Shown: positions 6,746 to 13,391, counted from the first letter of the stretch. The stretch is DNA of 19,709 nucleotides from an uncultured Oscillospiraceae bacterium (GCA_947624465.1 CANQKJ010000014.1:1-19709); one strand, 5' to 3'. Notes: generated by a model not told the origin, from the letters alone. Numbers and translations are program-made.

Positions 6746-7729
6746 ATGAAAAAGCGCGCCATATACGGGCTGGCGGGTCTGGCCGCGGCGGTCGCGGGCG
6801 CCGTGGGCGGCAGCCACGCCCTGGGCAATTATCTCTACGATCAGGTCAATCATCCCCCCATCCGCACGCCGGAGACGGAGGAGGCCAATCCCGTCCAGCA
6901 GGAGGGCCGGCTGTGGGCCCGGAGCATGGACGGCTTTGAGGAGGCCGCCCTCACCGCCACCGACCAGATGAAGCTGTGGGCGGCGGTCCGCCGGGCCTCC
7001 GACCCGGACGAACACCGCTGGGCCGTCTGCGTCCACGGCTACGCCGACACCTACGAGGCCATGGGCGCCCAGGGCCTCCGGTATCACAACAGCGGGTGGA
7101 ACGTGCTCATGCCCGACCAGCGGGCCCACGGGCGCAGCGGCGGGGAGTGCATCGGCTGGGGCTATCTGGAGCGGCTGGATATGCTGGGCTGGATCAACTG
7201 GATCCTCCGGCGGGACCCGGAGGCGGAGATCGTGCTCCACGGGGCCTCCATGGGCGGGGCCACCGTGCTGATGGTCACCGGCGGACCGGTCCCCCGGCAG
7301 TTGAAGGCGGTGATCTCCGACTGCTCCTACACCTCCTTCGAGGAGGAGGCCAGGCACTTCATCAAAAGCCACGCCGGCGCCATGGTCCCCGACCTGCCCT
7401 TCCCCGCCCCGGTGGGGCTGCTGTTCTCCATCCTGCGGAGGGCCGCTCTCCGGCACGGCGCGGGCTTCGATCTGCGGGACGCCGCCCCCATCAACGCGGT
7501 AAAGCAGTCCAAAACCCCCACTCTGTTCATCCACGGCGTGGAGGACGACTTCGTCCCCGCCCCCATGATGGGCCGTCTGTACCAGGCCGCCGCCTGTCCC
7601 AAGCGCTTCCTGTGGGTGCCGGGGGCCGGCCATGTGGCCGCGGTGGGCACCGACCCGGACCTCTACTGGTCCGCGGTGGACGAATTTCTGAAGGAATACA
7701 TACCCGCATACGAAAAACCCCCGGTGTGA
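6746..7729 (+). CDS. Membrane-anchored alpha/beta hydrolase
   Basis: A 327-residue protein with an N-terminal hydrophobic segment (about residues 5-26, AIYGLAGLAAAVAGAVGG) that should be a signal anchor or signal peptide, then an alpha/beta-hydrolase fold. The catalytic set is visible: nucleophile Ser168 in GASMGG, an acid at Asp267/268 in HGVEDDFVP and His296 in GAGHVAA. The oxyanion region is CVHGYAD (95-101). The family is of the YqkD/BAAT-like type seen in Bacillota. The substrate is unknown, and an extracytoplasmic esterase or peptidase role is likely. The start is set by GAGGAGGT at 6733-6740. The stop codon lies in the loop of the terminator at 7715-7741. A single-gene unit with its own promoter. 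Confidence 0.85.
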   Translation: MKKRAIYGLAGLAAAVAGAVGGSHALGNYLYDQVNHPPIRTPETEEANPVQQEGRLWARSMDGFEEAALTATDQMKLWAAVRRASDPDEHRWAVCVHGYADTYEAMGAQGLRYHNSGWNVLMPDQRAHGRSGGECIGWGYLERLDMLGWINWILRRDPEAEIVLHGASMGGATVLMVTGGPVPRQLKAVISDCSYTSFEEEARHFIKSHAGAMVPDLPFPAPVGLLFSILRRAALRHGAGFDLRDAAPINAVKQSKTPTLFIHGVEDDFVPAPMMGRLYQAAACPKRFLWVPGAGHVAAVGTDPDLYWSAVDEFLKEYIPAYEKPPV

Positions 7730-7741
7730 CACCGGGGGTTT
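7715..7741. terminator. Bidirectional terminator overlapping the hydrolase stop codon
   Basis: A perfect 12-base stem AAACCCCCGGTG / CACCGGGGGTTT whose 3-base loop is the TGA stop codon of the hydrolase (7727-7729). Plus-strand T residues follow, and the A-run at 7713-7717 supplies T residues on the minus strand. It therefore serves the convergent gene ending at 7745 as well. Confidence 0.85.
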
Positions 7742-7744
7742 CGT

Positions 7745-8377
7745 CTATTCTCCGCCCTTTCCGCAGGCGCCGATCAGCTCTTTGGCGTAGGGCAGCTCCA
7801 GGATGGCGTCGCAGAGGGTGTGCCACTCGTCCAGCTTGTGGTTCCGGCGGGCATAGTAGATGTTGGTGAGCACCTCGTAGTTCAGGGTGACGGTGCGCAT
7901 CTGATCGTAGCTGGAGGGCAGCAGCTGGATGAGGTCGTACCAGTCCGCTTTATCCTTGTCCTCCACATACCGCTGCCGGACGGTCTCCAGATAGGCCACG
8001 TACTTTTTGAACTCCGCCAGGGAGGCGGGGGGCAGGTGGTCGGTGGAGAAATCGTCCAACGAAAAGGGCTTGGCGTGGATCTTGTGCATGGTGGAGGTGG
8101 AGTTGGCCACGGTGCCCACCTTATAGGTGTCGAACTCCTTCCACCAGTACATGGGGGCGGTGATGTCCATGGACACCAGGATCTGCCGGATGAACTTCCG
8201 GTGGTCGCTGCCGGCGGCGCACAGCCGCAGGGCCAGGGACAGGTCGTTCTCCCCCAGCACGAACTCGCCCTTTTCGTTGTAATGGCTGTCCATCCTGGCC
8301 CAGCTGTTCAGGGGGTTCCTGGCCCCCCGGATGGCGTTCTCCAGGTTCATGACGCTGACCCGCTCTACCTTCAGCAT
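7745..8377 (-). CDS. Conserved hypothetical protein, possible diverged ThyX-fold protein
   Basis: A 210-residue soluble protein without signal peptide or membrane segment. The middle (about residues 62-110) reads FIRQILVSMDITAPMYWWKE, then FDTYKVGTVANSTSTMHKI. In layout (a hydrophobic strand, an aromatic helix, then an N-S-x-S-x-M-H stretch) this resembles the dUMP/FAD-binding region of flavin-dependent thymidylate synthase, but the RHR motif and the Ser-x-x-Arg-Tyr end are absent. The C-terminus has WYDLIQLLPSSYDQMRTVTL and a second helical region. I suspect ThyX-fold ancestry by pattern only and do not assign an enzyme. The ATG at 8377 has a GA-rich purine run (GAGGGAGCGAGG) upstream. It is transcribed from the promoter at 8408-8436 and ends at the bidirectional terminator. 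Confidence 0.6.
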   Translation of the reverse strand: MLKVERVSVMNLENAIRGARNPLNSWARMDSHYNEKGEFVLGENDLSLALRLCAAGSDHRKFIRQILVSMDITAPMYWWKEFDTYKVGTVANSTSTMHKIHAKPFSLDDFSTDHLPPASLAEFKKYVAYLETVRQRYVEDKDKADWYDLIQLLPSSYDQMRTVTLNYEVLTNIYYARRNHKLDEWHTLCDAILELPYAKELIGACGKGGE

Positions 8378-8407
8378 ATGCCTCGCTCCCTCTCTCTGAT
8401 TTGTTCC

Positions 8408-8436
8408 ATCATAGCAGAAAACGTCCCCCGGTTCAA
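8408..8436 (-). promoter_or_regulatory. Promoter embedded in a terminator hairpin
   Basis: On the minus strand: TTGAAC (8436-8431), a 17-base spacer, then TATGAT (8413-8408) with an extended TGC in front. The -35 lies at the loop edge and the spacer in the stem of the hairpin at 8418-8455. It drives the ThyX-like gene 31 bases downstream. Confidence 0.65.
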
Positions 8437-8455
8437 GTAGTCCGGGGGACGTTTT
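8418..8455 (-). terminator. Terminator of the zinc-ribbon/SH3b gene
   Basis: A 14-base stem AAAACGTCCCCCGG / CCGGGGGACGTTTT with a 10-base loop. On the minus strand it is followed by TTTTC. It lies about 90 bases after the stop of the SH3b gene because the 82-bp duplication pushes it away. Confidence 0.8.
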
Positions 8456-8618
8456 TGCCGATTCAGCCGACCGAGATATACTCGCCCATGATATAGCCGG
8501 GGGAGTCCTGTCCGCCGGAGCCGGCGTAGGTGATCTTTGCCGATTCAGCCGACCGAGATATACTCGCCCATGATATAGCCGGGGGAGTCCTGTCCGCCGG
8601 AGCCGGCGTAGGTGATCT
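8454..8618. repeat. Perfect 82-bp tandem duplication at the 3' end of the SH3b gene
   Basis: Bases 8454-8535 are repeated exactly at 8536-8617, plus one further matching base. Each unit contains the last 24 codons and stop codon of the SH3b-domain gene plus 9 bases of trailer. Translation enters from the right, so the right copy is used (stop at 8545-8547) and the left copy is untranslated. The unit is 82 bases, not a multiple of three, so it is not a protein repeat. Confidence 0.97.
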
Positions 8619-9675
8619 CATACCAGCCGTCGCCGGCGTAGGAGACCACGGTCACGGCGTCCCCGTTGCGGAGACTGGCCACCGGATCGTAGGTGGTGCC
8701 GGGGCCGGAGCGCACCCGCAGGCCGCCGTCGGCGCCGGCGATCACGCCGCGGGTCCCCGCGGGGATGTCGCCGCCGGAGGGAGGTGTGCTGGGCTGGGTG
8801 GCCGCGGGCCCGGCGCAGTTCACCGTGCAGGGCAGGTCGATCCCGCCGGCGGAGATGGTGACGGTCACCGCGTGGGTGGTGCCGGCCTCGCTGTTCACGT
8901 TGGTCACCAGCCCGTTCTGGTCCACGGAGGCATACCGCTCATCGGAGGAGGTGAAGGTCACCTGGCCGCTCCAGTCGGCGGGTTCAAAGGTGGGCGCGAG
9001 CTGATAGGTGCCGCCGGCGGGCAGATCCACCGTGCCGTTCTCCAGATCCAGATAGATGTTCAGCAGCTCGCCGGGCTGGCTGCCCGTGCCGTCGCTGGGC
9101 TGGACCTCCCCGGAGGGCGGGACCTGTTCGCTGGGCCGGGAGCTGGGCTTCACCTGCTGGCTGCCCGCGGGATCGCTGCCCGTGGGGTTTGGATTCTTGC
9201 GGACCTGGGGATAGAGGATGGTGAACAGGATCACCATGGCCGCGATGATGATGATCAGCGAACACAGGAAGGTGATCACCCTGGGCCAGTTGATCTCCGC
9301 CGGGGCCGACGCGGAGCGGCCGCTCCGGCCCCCGCCGTTTCCGCCGCCGGCCAGGCGCTTGCCTCCCCTGGCGGGGCGGTAATCGTCCTCAAAGTCGTCG
9401 TCCTCGTCGAACAGGTCCTGTCCGTCGAAGACGTAGCCGTCGTCGTCCTCCCTGCGGTCGCGCCGGGGGGCGGGGGCTTCGTCCTCCACCCGGGGGACCA
9501 CCCGGGTCAGCTCCGGGTCTGGCTCGGAGGCCCGGGACGCGGGGCGCTCGGGCGCCTGGGCGGTACGGGGGTCGTTCCGCGCCCCGCAGAAGGGACATTT
9601 TCTATATGTGGGGCTGTAATCCTCGCCGCAGCTGGCGCAGCGGATCAGCTTTTCCTGTGACGGTCTGGACGCCAT
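8545..9675 (-). CDS. Zinc-ribbon, single-TM, Ig-like (BIG2) and SH3b domain envelope protein
   Basis: A 376-residue modular protein. Residues 13-30 form a zinc ribbon (CASC ... CPFC). Residues 60-105 are very acidic and Arg-rich, likely disordered. Residues 133-156 are one membrane segment (VITFLCSLIIIIAAMVILF). A Ser/Pro/Gln-rich linker follows, then an Ig-like BIG2 type domain (about 209-290, SGQVTFTSSDERYASVDQNG) and a bacterial SH3 domain (about 308-376, GLRVRSGPGTTYDPVASL). The zinc ribbon should be cytoplasmic and the BIG2/SH3b part outside, where SH3b domains commonly bind peptidoglycan. The start at 9675 is set by AGGAGGAGA. Further upstream ATG codons lie in the promoter. The 3' end carries the 82-bp duplication. 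Confidence 0.88.
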   Translation of the reverse strand: MASRPSQEKLIRCASCGEDYSPTYRKCPFCGARNDPRTAQAPERPASRASEPDPELTRVVPRVEDEAPAPRRDRREDDDGYVFDGQDLFDEDDDFEDDYRPARGGKRLAGGGNGGGRSGRSASAPAEINWPRVITFLCSLIIIIAAMVILFTILYPQVRKNPNPTGSDPAGSQQVKPSSRPSEQVPPSGEVQPSDGTGSQPGELLNIYLDLENGTVDLPAGGTYQLAPTFEPADWSGQVTFTSSDERYASVDQNGLVTNVNSEAGTTHAVTVTISAGGIDLPCTVNCAGPAATQPSTPPSGGDIPAGTRGVIAGADGGLRVRSGPGTTYDPVASLRNGDAVTVVSYAGDGWYEITYAGSGGQDSPGYIMGEYISVG

Positions 9676-9724
9676 CCGTATCTCCTCCTGTCTGAAAATG
9701 GCCTCGATCACAAAATACTCTTTT

Positions 9725-9753
9725 ATAGTACACGGTTTGCGTTTATTTGTCAA
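9725..9753 (-). promoter_or_regulatory. Promoter of the zinc-ribbon/SH3b gene
   Basis: On the minus strand: perfect TTGACA (9753-9748), a 17-base spacer, then TACTAT (9730-9725). It gives a leader of about 45 bases to the ATG at 9675. Confidence 0.8.
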
Positions 9754-9787
9754 CACAAGAGAATTATGTCTACTTCTCTTTTTGCGC

Positions 9788-9816
9788 TTGCGGGGCGCGG
9801 AACGGTGGAGTATAAT
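9788..9816 (+). promoter_or_regulatory. Promoter of the AAA ATPase gene
   Basis: TTGCGG (9788-9793), a 17-base spacer, then perfect TATAAT (9811-9816). It is divergent from the promoter at 9725-9753, with 34 bases between the two -35 elements. Confidence 0.75.
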
Positions 9817-9848
9817 GGTCCCATCAGACAAAAAGGAGCGTGTCCGCC

Positions 9849-11327
9849 ATGTCTCAGCCCATGACCCCCGCCGCCGTTCACAAACAGTACGACGAGGGGA
9901 TGACCGCCTTCCGCCGCCAGCTGTCCGACGGCGGCGCCCGCATCGCCTTCGCCAGGGAGTCGGACGGCTTCATGCGGGAGTGCGCCTGCGGCGTGTGGCG
10001 GGCGGACCAGGCCGGGATCACCCCCCTCCACGTGGAGTACTACAACGCCATCTACACCAAGGGCAGCCCGGTGCCCACCGCCCTCTACTGGGAGCTGGGT
10101 TCCGCCATCCAGGACTACCCCGGCTTCGCGCTGCCCGGCTTCTTCCGCCGGCTGGTGCAGGCCGACCTGGAGCGTGGCACCGGGTACAGCCGCCGGTTCG
10201 TGGACACCTTCACCCTGATGCTGCTGCTGTTCGCCGCGGTGGACGGCAAGGTCAGCGAGTCGGAGGCCGGCTTCGTCAACCGCTGCGCCGACTCCCTGTC
10301 TCGCTTCTGCGACCAGGCGGGCGTATCCGGCGGCAAGGCTCCCCTGGACGTGAACGACTTTGTGGCCCGCAGGACCGACGGGGAACCCATCCCCACCGGC
10401 CGCCCGGAGGACGAGGCGCCCCGCGCGCCCTCCCCCGCCCCGGCCCCGGAGGCAGAGGCCGCCGGCCGGGAGGCCCCCGCCCGACCCGAGGAGACCCAGG
10501 AGGAGCTGCTGGCCCAGCTGGACGAGCTGTGCGGCCTGGAGAAGGTCAAAGAGGACGTAAAGAGCCTCATCAATCTGGTGAAGGTGCGCAAGCTCCGCCA
10601 GGAGCACAGCCTCCCCGTGCCCCCCATGTCCCTCCACCTGGTGTTCATGGGCAACCCCGGCACCGGCAAGACCACTGTGGCCCGGCTGCTGGCCAAGCTG
10701 TACCACGCCATCGGCGTGCTGTCCAAGGGCCAGCTCGTCGAGGTGGACCGCTCCGGGCTGGTGGCCGGCTTCGTGGGCCAGACCGCCCTCAAGACCCAGG
10801 AGGCGGTCAACAAGGCCCTGGGCGGCGTGCTGTTCATCGACGAGGCCTACGCCCTGGCCAGCCAGGACAACCCCAACGACTTCGGCCGGGAGGCCATCGA
10901 GGTCATCCTGAAGGCCATGGAGGACCACCGGGACGACCTGATCGTCATCGTGGCGGGCTACACCGAGCTGATGGGGGACTTCATCCACTCCAACCCCGGC
11001 CTGGAGAGCCGGTTCAACAAGTATTTCTACTTCCAGGATTACGACGGGCCCCAGCTGGCGGCCATCTTCCGCTCCATGTGCAAAAAGAACGGCTACTCCC
11101 TGGACGAGGCCGCCGACAGGGCCGCCGCCGAGGCCTTCCAGGTGATGTACGACCGCCGGGACGAGAACTTCGGCAACGCCCGGGACGTGCGCAACGTGTT
11201 TGAGAACGCCGTGGCCCGGCAGGCCAACCGGGTGGCGGCCATGGAGGCCCCCACCAGGGAGGACCTGATGGCCTTCACCGTGGACGACCTGGACCTGGAG
11301 GAGGAGCCGAAAAAGGCGGAAGGTTAG
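9849..11327 (+). CDS. AAA+ ATPase of the SpoVK/CbbX family with a TerB-like N-terminal region
   Basis: A 492-residue protein. The C-terminal part (from about 222, LDELCGLEKVKEDVKSLINL) is a CbbX/SpoVK-type AAA+ module. It has Walker A GNPGTGKTT (268-276), the pore-loop region after the SGLVAGFVGQ stretch, Walker B LFIDEAYAL (about 328-336), a sensor region IVIVAGYTELM and the arginine-finger stretch NPGLESRFNKYFYF. The N-terminal 120 residues contain LLLFAAVDGKVSESEAGFVN, reminiscent of the acidic metal-binding helices of TerB, followed by a Pro/Ala/Glu-rich linker. Family members remodel protein complexes. The target is unknown. The start at 9849 is set by GGAG at 9835-9838; an in-frame GTG at 9840 is too close to it. 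Confidence 0.88.
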   Translation: MSQPMTPAAVHKQYDEGMTAFRRQLSDGGARIAFARESDGFMRECACGVWRADQAGITPLHVEYYNAIYTKGSPVPTALYWELGSAIQDYPGFALPGFFRRLVQADLERGTGYSRRFVDTFTLMLLLFAAVDGKVSESEAGFVNRCADSLSRFCDQAGVSGGKAPLDVNDFVARRTDGEPIPTGRPEDEAPRAPSPAPAPEAEAAGREAPARPEETQEELLAQLDELCGLEKVKEDVKSLINLVKVRKLRQEHSLPVPPMSLHLVFMGNPGTGKTTVARLLAKLYHAIGVLSKGQLVEVDRSGLVAGFVGQTALKTQEAVNKALGGVLFIDEAYALASQDNPNDFGREAIEVILKAMEDHRDDLIVIVAGYTELMGDFIHSNPGLESRFNKYFYFQDYDGPQLAAIFRSMCKKNGYSLDEAADRAAAEAFQVMYDRRDENFGNARDVRNVFENAVARQANRVAAMEAPTREDLMAFTVDDLDLEEEPKKAEG

Positions 11328-11329
11328 GC

Positions 11330-11358
11330 TTGCTTTTTGACGGGCGCCGTTGTATAAT
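11330..11358 (+). promoter_or_regulatory. Promoter of tRNA-Leu
   Basis: TTGCTT (11330-11335), a 17-base spacer, then perfect TATAAT (11353-11358), 12 bases before the tRNA. A better-looking TTGACG at 11337 is only 10 bases from the -10, too close to work with it. Confidence 0.65.
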
Positions 11359-11370
11359 TTCCTTGCACCT

Positions 11371-11455
11371 GCCGGTGTGATGGAATTGGTAGACGTGCTT
11401 GACTCAAAATCAAGTGCCGCGAGGCGTGCCGGTTCGAGTCCGGCCACCGGCACCA
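11371..11455 (+). tRNA. tRNA-Leu (anticodon CAA)
   Basis: 85 bases with an encoded CCA. The acceptor stem GCCGGTG / CACCGGC has discriminator A. The anticodon stem CTTGA/TCAAG has loop CTCAAAA, giving CAA, which reads TTG. The long variable arm (TGCCGCGAGGCGT) and T-arm GGTTCGAGTCC fit a type II leucine tRNA. Confidence 0.97.
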
Positions 11456-11460
11456 CGTCG

Positions 11461-11524
11461 AAAGAACCCTGAAGATGTTGAATCCCCGCTCGCGGGGCTT
11501 CGACATCGGTCAGGGTTCTTTCTC
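11461..11524 (+). terminator. Long-hairpin terminator of tRNA-Leu
   Basis: AAAGAACCCTGA (11461-11472) pairs with TCAGGGTTCTTT (11510-11521). Inside it, GATGTTGAATCCCCGC pairs with GCGGGGCTTCGACATC with few mismatches, giving one nearly continuous hairpin of about 60 bases that closes at GCTCGC. Pyrimidine-rich sequence TCTCCTTTCC follows. Confidence 0.85.
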
Positions 11525-11528
11525 CTTT

Positions 11529-11559
11529 CCCCACAAAGCCAGAGGACGGCTTTGTGGGG
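11529..11559. repeat. CCCCACAAAGCC palindrome (perfect copy)
   Basis: CCCCACAAAGCC (11529-11540), a 7-base loop AGAGGAC, then GGCTTTGTGGGG (11548-11559): a perfect 12-base stem. The same palindrome, with 1-2 changes, occurs at 6291-6321 and 11643-11673, and one arm occurs near 6420-6436. Confidence 0.9.
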
Positions 11560-11570
11560 GCCCCGATTTG

Positions 11571-11680
11571 GCAAGCGCCATATCGCTTGCGACGAGCTTT
11601 TTTCAAAAGCTCATCGTTCGCTCATTCTGCTGCTCCTCGCTTCCCCACAAAGCCAGAGAGCGGTTTTGCGGGGGCCCCGG
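11571..11680. repeat. tRNA-trailing repeat, copy 2 (110 bp)
   Basis: About 95 percent identical to 6219-6328, with no gaps. It includes the GCAAGCG/CGCTTGC hairpin followed by six T, the GAGCTTTT/AAAAGCTC mini-palindrome and the CCCCACAAAGCC palindrome (11643-11673, two mismatched pairs). Here the first hairpin stem is shorter because the left flank does not extend it. It follows tRNA-Leu and its own terminator. Confidence 0.85.
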
Positions 11681-11710
11681 TTTTGTGGAGCCCGCCCCGC
11701 GCGCTTTTCA

Positions 11711-11739
11711 TTGACAACCGGGGCAAATCGTTGTATACT
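11711..11739 (+). promoter_or_regulatory. Promoter of the DUF5684 membrane protein gene
   Basis: Perfect TTGACA (11711-11716), a 17-base spacer, then TATACT (11734-11739). The leader is about 55 bases. Confidence 0.85.
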
Positions 11740-11800
11740 ATACTTGTCAAAAAATGTTTTGGCAATTCTAAAAGAGAAGAAGAGAAGAGAGGTAAACGCT

Positions 11801-12304
11801 GTGTTCGATCTTCTGTTGACGACTCCCACCGTCAGTAATCCCGACGCGCTGGAGCCCCTGGTCAAAGCCATCCTCGCCGTTGGTATCGCGGCCTACGTGA
11901 TGTGCATCGTGTGGTATGTCCTCCAGGTCATCGCCAACTGGCGCATCTTCACCAAGGCCGGCGAAAAGGGCTGGAAGAGCATCATCCCCGTGTATAACAC
12001 CTATATCACCTACAAGATCGCCTGGAAGCCCGTCTTCTTCTGGATCTTCCTGATCGCCACGGCGGTGGCCGGCGTGTGCTCCGCCCTCATGCCCGCCGAC
12101 GCCTCCGGCGCCGCTCCCGTACTGACCGTCCTCATCTACGTGGCGCTGGTGGTGGGCGTCGTGATGCACGTGGTCTGCAGCCACAAGCTGTCCAAGGCTT
12201 TCGGCCACGGCGTGGGCTTCACCCTGGGCCTCATTTTCCTCAACCCCATCTTCCTGCTGATCCTGGGCCTGGGCGGCTCCCAGTACCAGGGCGCTGACCG
12301 CTGA
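11801..12304 (+). CDS. DUF5684-family integral membrane protein
   Basis: A 167-residue protein with four predicted membrane segments (about residues 20-45, 72-95, 103-124 and 136-158). The cytoplasmic-looking loop after the first segment, WRIFTKAGEKGWKSIIPVYN followed by TYITYKIAWKP, is the hallmark of DUF5684 proteins. These are widespread in Bacillota and are often found near signal peptidases or transport genes. No biochemical function is established that I can name. The start is GTG at 11801, set by GAGAGGT about 8 bases upstream. The frame is open far upstream but that part covers repeat copy 2. It is transcribed from its own strong promoter and followed by the UUCG hairpin at 12327-12364. 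Confidence 0.85.
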   Translation: MFDLLLTTPTVSNPDALEPLVKAILAVGIAAYVMCIVWYVLQVIANWRIFTKAGEKGWKSIIPVYNTYITYKIAWKPVFFWIFLIATAVAGVCSALMPADASGAAPVLTVLIYVALVVGVVMHVVCSHKLSKAFGHGVGFTLGLIFLNPIFLLILGLGGSQYQGADR

Positions 12305-12325
12305 GCCTGAAAATCTGTCGTCTGA

Positions 12326-12354
12326 TCGACAACAGCATGATACTTCGGTATTAT
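12326..12354 (+). promoter_or_regulatory. Possible promoter inside the UUCG hairpin
   Basis: TCGACA (12326-12331), a 17-base spacer, then TATTAT (12349-12354), five of six matches in each hexamer. It lies within the hairpin and 41 bases ahead of the hydrolase ATG. It is the second case in this window of a promoter built into an intergenic hairpin. Confidence 0.45.
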
Positions 12355-12364
12355 GCTGTTGTCG
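12327..12364. terminator. Long UUCG-capped hairpin between DUF5684 and hydrolase genes
   Basis: A 17-base stem CGACAACAGCATGATAC / GTATTATGCTGTTGTCG (one G-T pair) capped by a TTCG tetraloop. No clean T-run follows (TATCTCTGTCC), so it may be a weak terminator, an mRNA-end stabiliser or an attenuator of the downstream hydrolase. Confidence 0.6.
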
Positions 12365-12395
12365 TATCTCTGTCCTTTGAAAGGAGGCCGGCCCC

Positions 12396-13379
12396 ATGCC
12401 CACCGTACACGACCTGCTGATCCGGGAGGACGGCTACGCCCGGACCATGGAGGAGACCGTTCAGCCCTATCTTGCGGCCCGCCGCGCCGAGCTGTGGCCG
12501 GAGCGCCTGCCGGGAAAGAAGATCCACCTCATGCGCTACCGGGCGGACGAGTCCAAAGCGGCGGTAGTCTTCTCCCACGGCTTTACCGAGGCGGAGGAGA
12601 AGTACGCCGAGCTGATCTACTATTTCCTCAACATGGGGTACGCCGTGTACTTCCCGGAGCATTGCGGCCACGGGTACAGCTACCGCATGACCGACGACGA
12701 CTCCCTGGTCCATATCGACAGCTTTGACACCTACATCCAGGACCTGCTCTTCGTCTCCCACCTGGCAAAGGCGGAGCGCCCCGGCCTGCCCCTCTACCTG
12801 TTCGCCCACTCCATGGGGGGCGGCGTCGGCGCCGCAGCCGCGGCCCGGCAGCCCAAACTCTATGATAAGGTGCTGCTCCACTCCCCCATGATCCGGCCCC
12901 TCACCGCCGGCATCCCCTGGGGGGTGACCAAGGTCATCGCGGCCCTCACCACGGCGGTGGGGATGGGGACCCATTACATCTTCGGCAGCAAGCCCTACGG
13001 CGGGATCGAGGACTTCGACACCAGCTGCGCCACCTCCCGCCCCCGGTTCGACTGGTATCAGCGGAAGCGGGCGAAAAACCCCCGCCTGCAGACCAGCGCC
13101 GGCTCCCTGAACTGGCTCAGGGGGACCATGAAGCTGAACCGGGAGCTGATGGAGGAGGACTGGCAGAAGATCGAGGCCCCGGTGCTGCTGCTCCAGGCGG
13201 AGAAGGAGAACATGGTCTCCAAGGAGGAGCAGGAGCGCTTCGCGGAGAAGCTGAAGCGGTCCGGCAAGGCCCCGGTGGAGTTCGCCGTCATCCAAAACGC
13301 CAAGCACGAGATCTTCAACAGCACCGACGACGTGCTGAAGCCCTACCTGGAAAAGGTATTCGCCTTTTTCGGCGCCTGA
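12396..13379 (+). CDS. PldB-like alpha/beta hydrolase (lysophospholipase / monoacylglycerol lipase family)
   Basis: A 327-residue cytoplasmic alpha/beta hydrolase of the serine aminopeptidase S33/Hydrolase_4 type. Visible are the oxyanion strand VVFSHGFTE (57-65), a GHGYSYR segment (91-97), nucleophile Ser139 in FAHSMGG, and the catalytic His in NAKHEIFN. The acid loop reads LLLQAEKENMVS, with Glu where many relatives have Asp, as I recall also for E. coli PldB (QAEEERVV). The likely activity is hydrolysis of lysophospholipids or monoglycerides. Substrate not proven. AAAGGAGG precedes the ATG at 12396. It is followed 55 bases later by the flavoenzyme gene and could be cotranscribed with it. 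Confidence 0.85.
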   Translation: MPTVHDLLIREDGYARTMEETVQPYLAARRAELWPERLPGKKIHLMRYRADESKAAVVFSHGFTEAEEKYAELIYYFLNMGYAVYFPEHCGHGYSYRMTDDDSLVHIDSFDTYIQDLLFVSHLAKAERPGLPLYLFAHSMGGGVGAAAAARQPKLYDKVLLHSPMIRPLTAGIPWGVTKVIAALTTAVGMGTHYIFGSKPYGGIEDFDTSCATSRPRFDWYQRKRAKNPRLQTSAGSLNWLRGTMKLNRELMEEDWQKIEAPVLLLQAEKENMVSKEEQERFAEKLKRSGKAPVEFAVIQNAKHEIFNSTDDVLKPYLEKVFAFFGA

Positions 13380-13391
13380 CGTCCATAAACG

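Larger units (their letters stand above)
11456..11800. other. Gene-free interval between tRNA-Leu and the DUF5684 gene
   Basis: It is filled by the tRNA-Leu terminator, a perfect CCCCACAAAGCC palindrome, repeat copy 2, the DUF5684 promoter and a purine-rich leader. Open frames cross it on both strands, but they come from the repeat and from the antisense of tRNA-Leu and have no start signals of their own. Confidence 0.8.

Noticed and set aside
8454..8618. Reading the 82-bp duplication as a CRISPR or protein repeat
   Set aside because: There are only two units, abutting without spacers, and the period is not a multiple of three.
11337..11358. TTGACG with TATAAT upstream of tRNA-Leu
   Set aside because: The spacer is only 10 bases, too short for a sigma-A promoter. 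The TTGCTT at 11330 has the right spacing.
11324..11506. Minus-strand frame with WCRWPDSNRHASRHLILSQ
   Set aside because: It is the antisense of tRNA-Leu, again a common false call.
9750..11606. 618-codon minus-strand open frame opposite the AAA ATPase and tRNA-Leu
   Set aside because: Its composition is an antisense artefact of GC-rich codons. It crosses tRNA-Leu and a divergent promoter and has no family resemblance.
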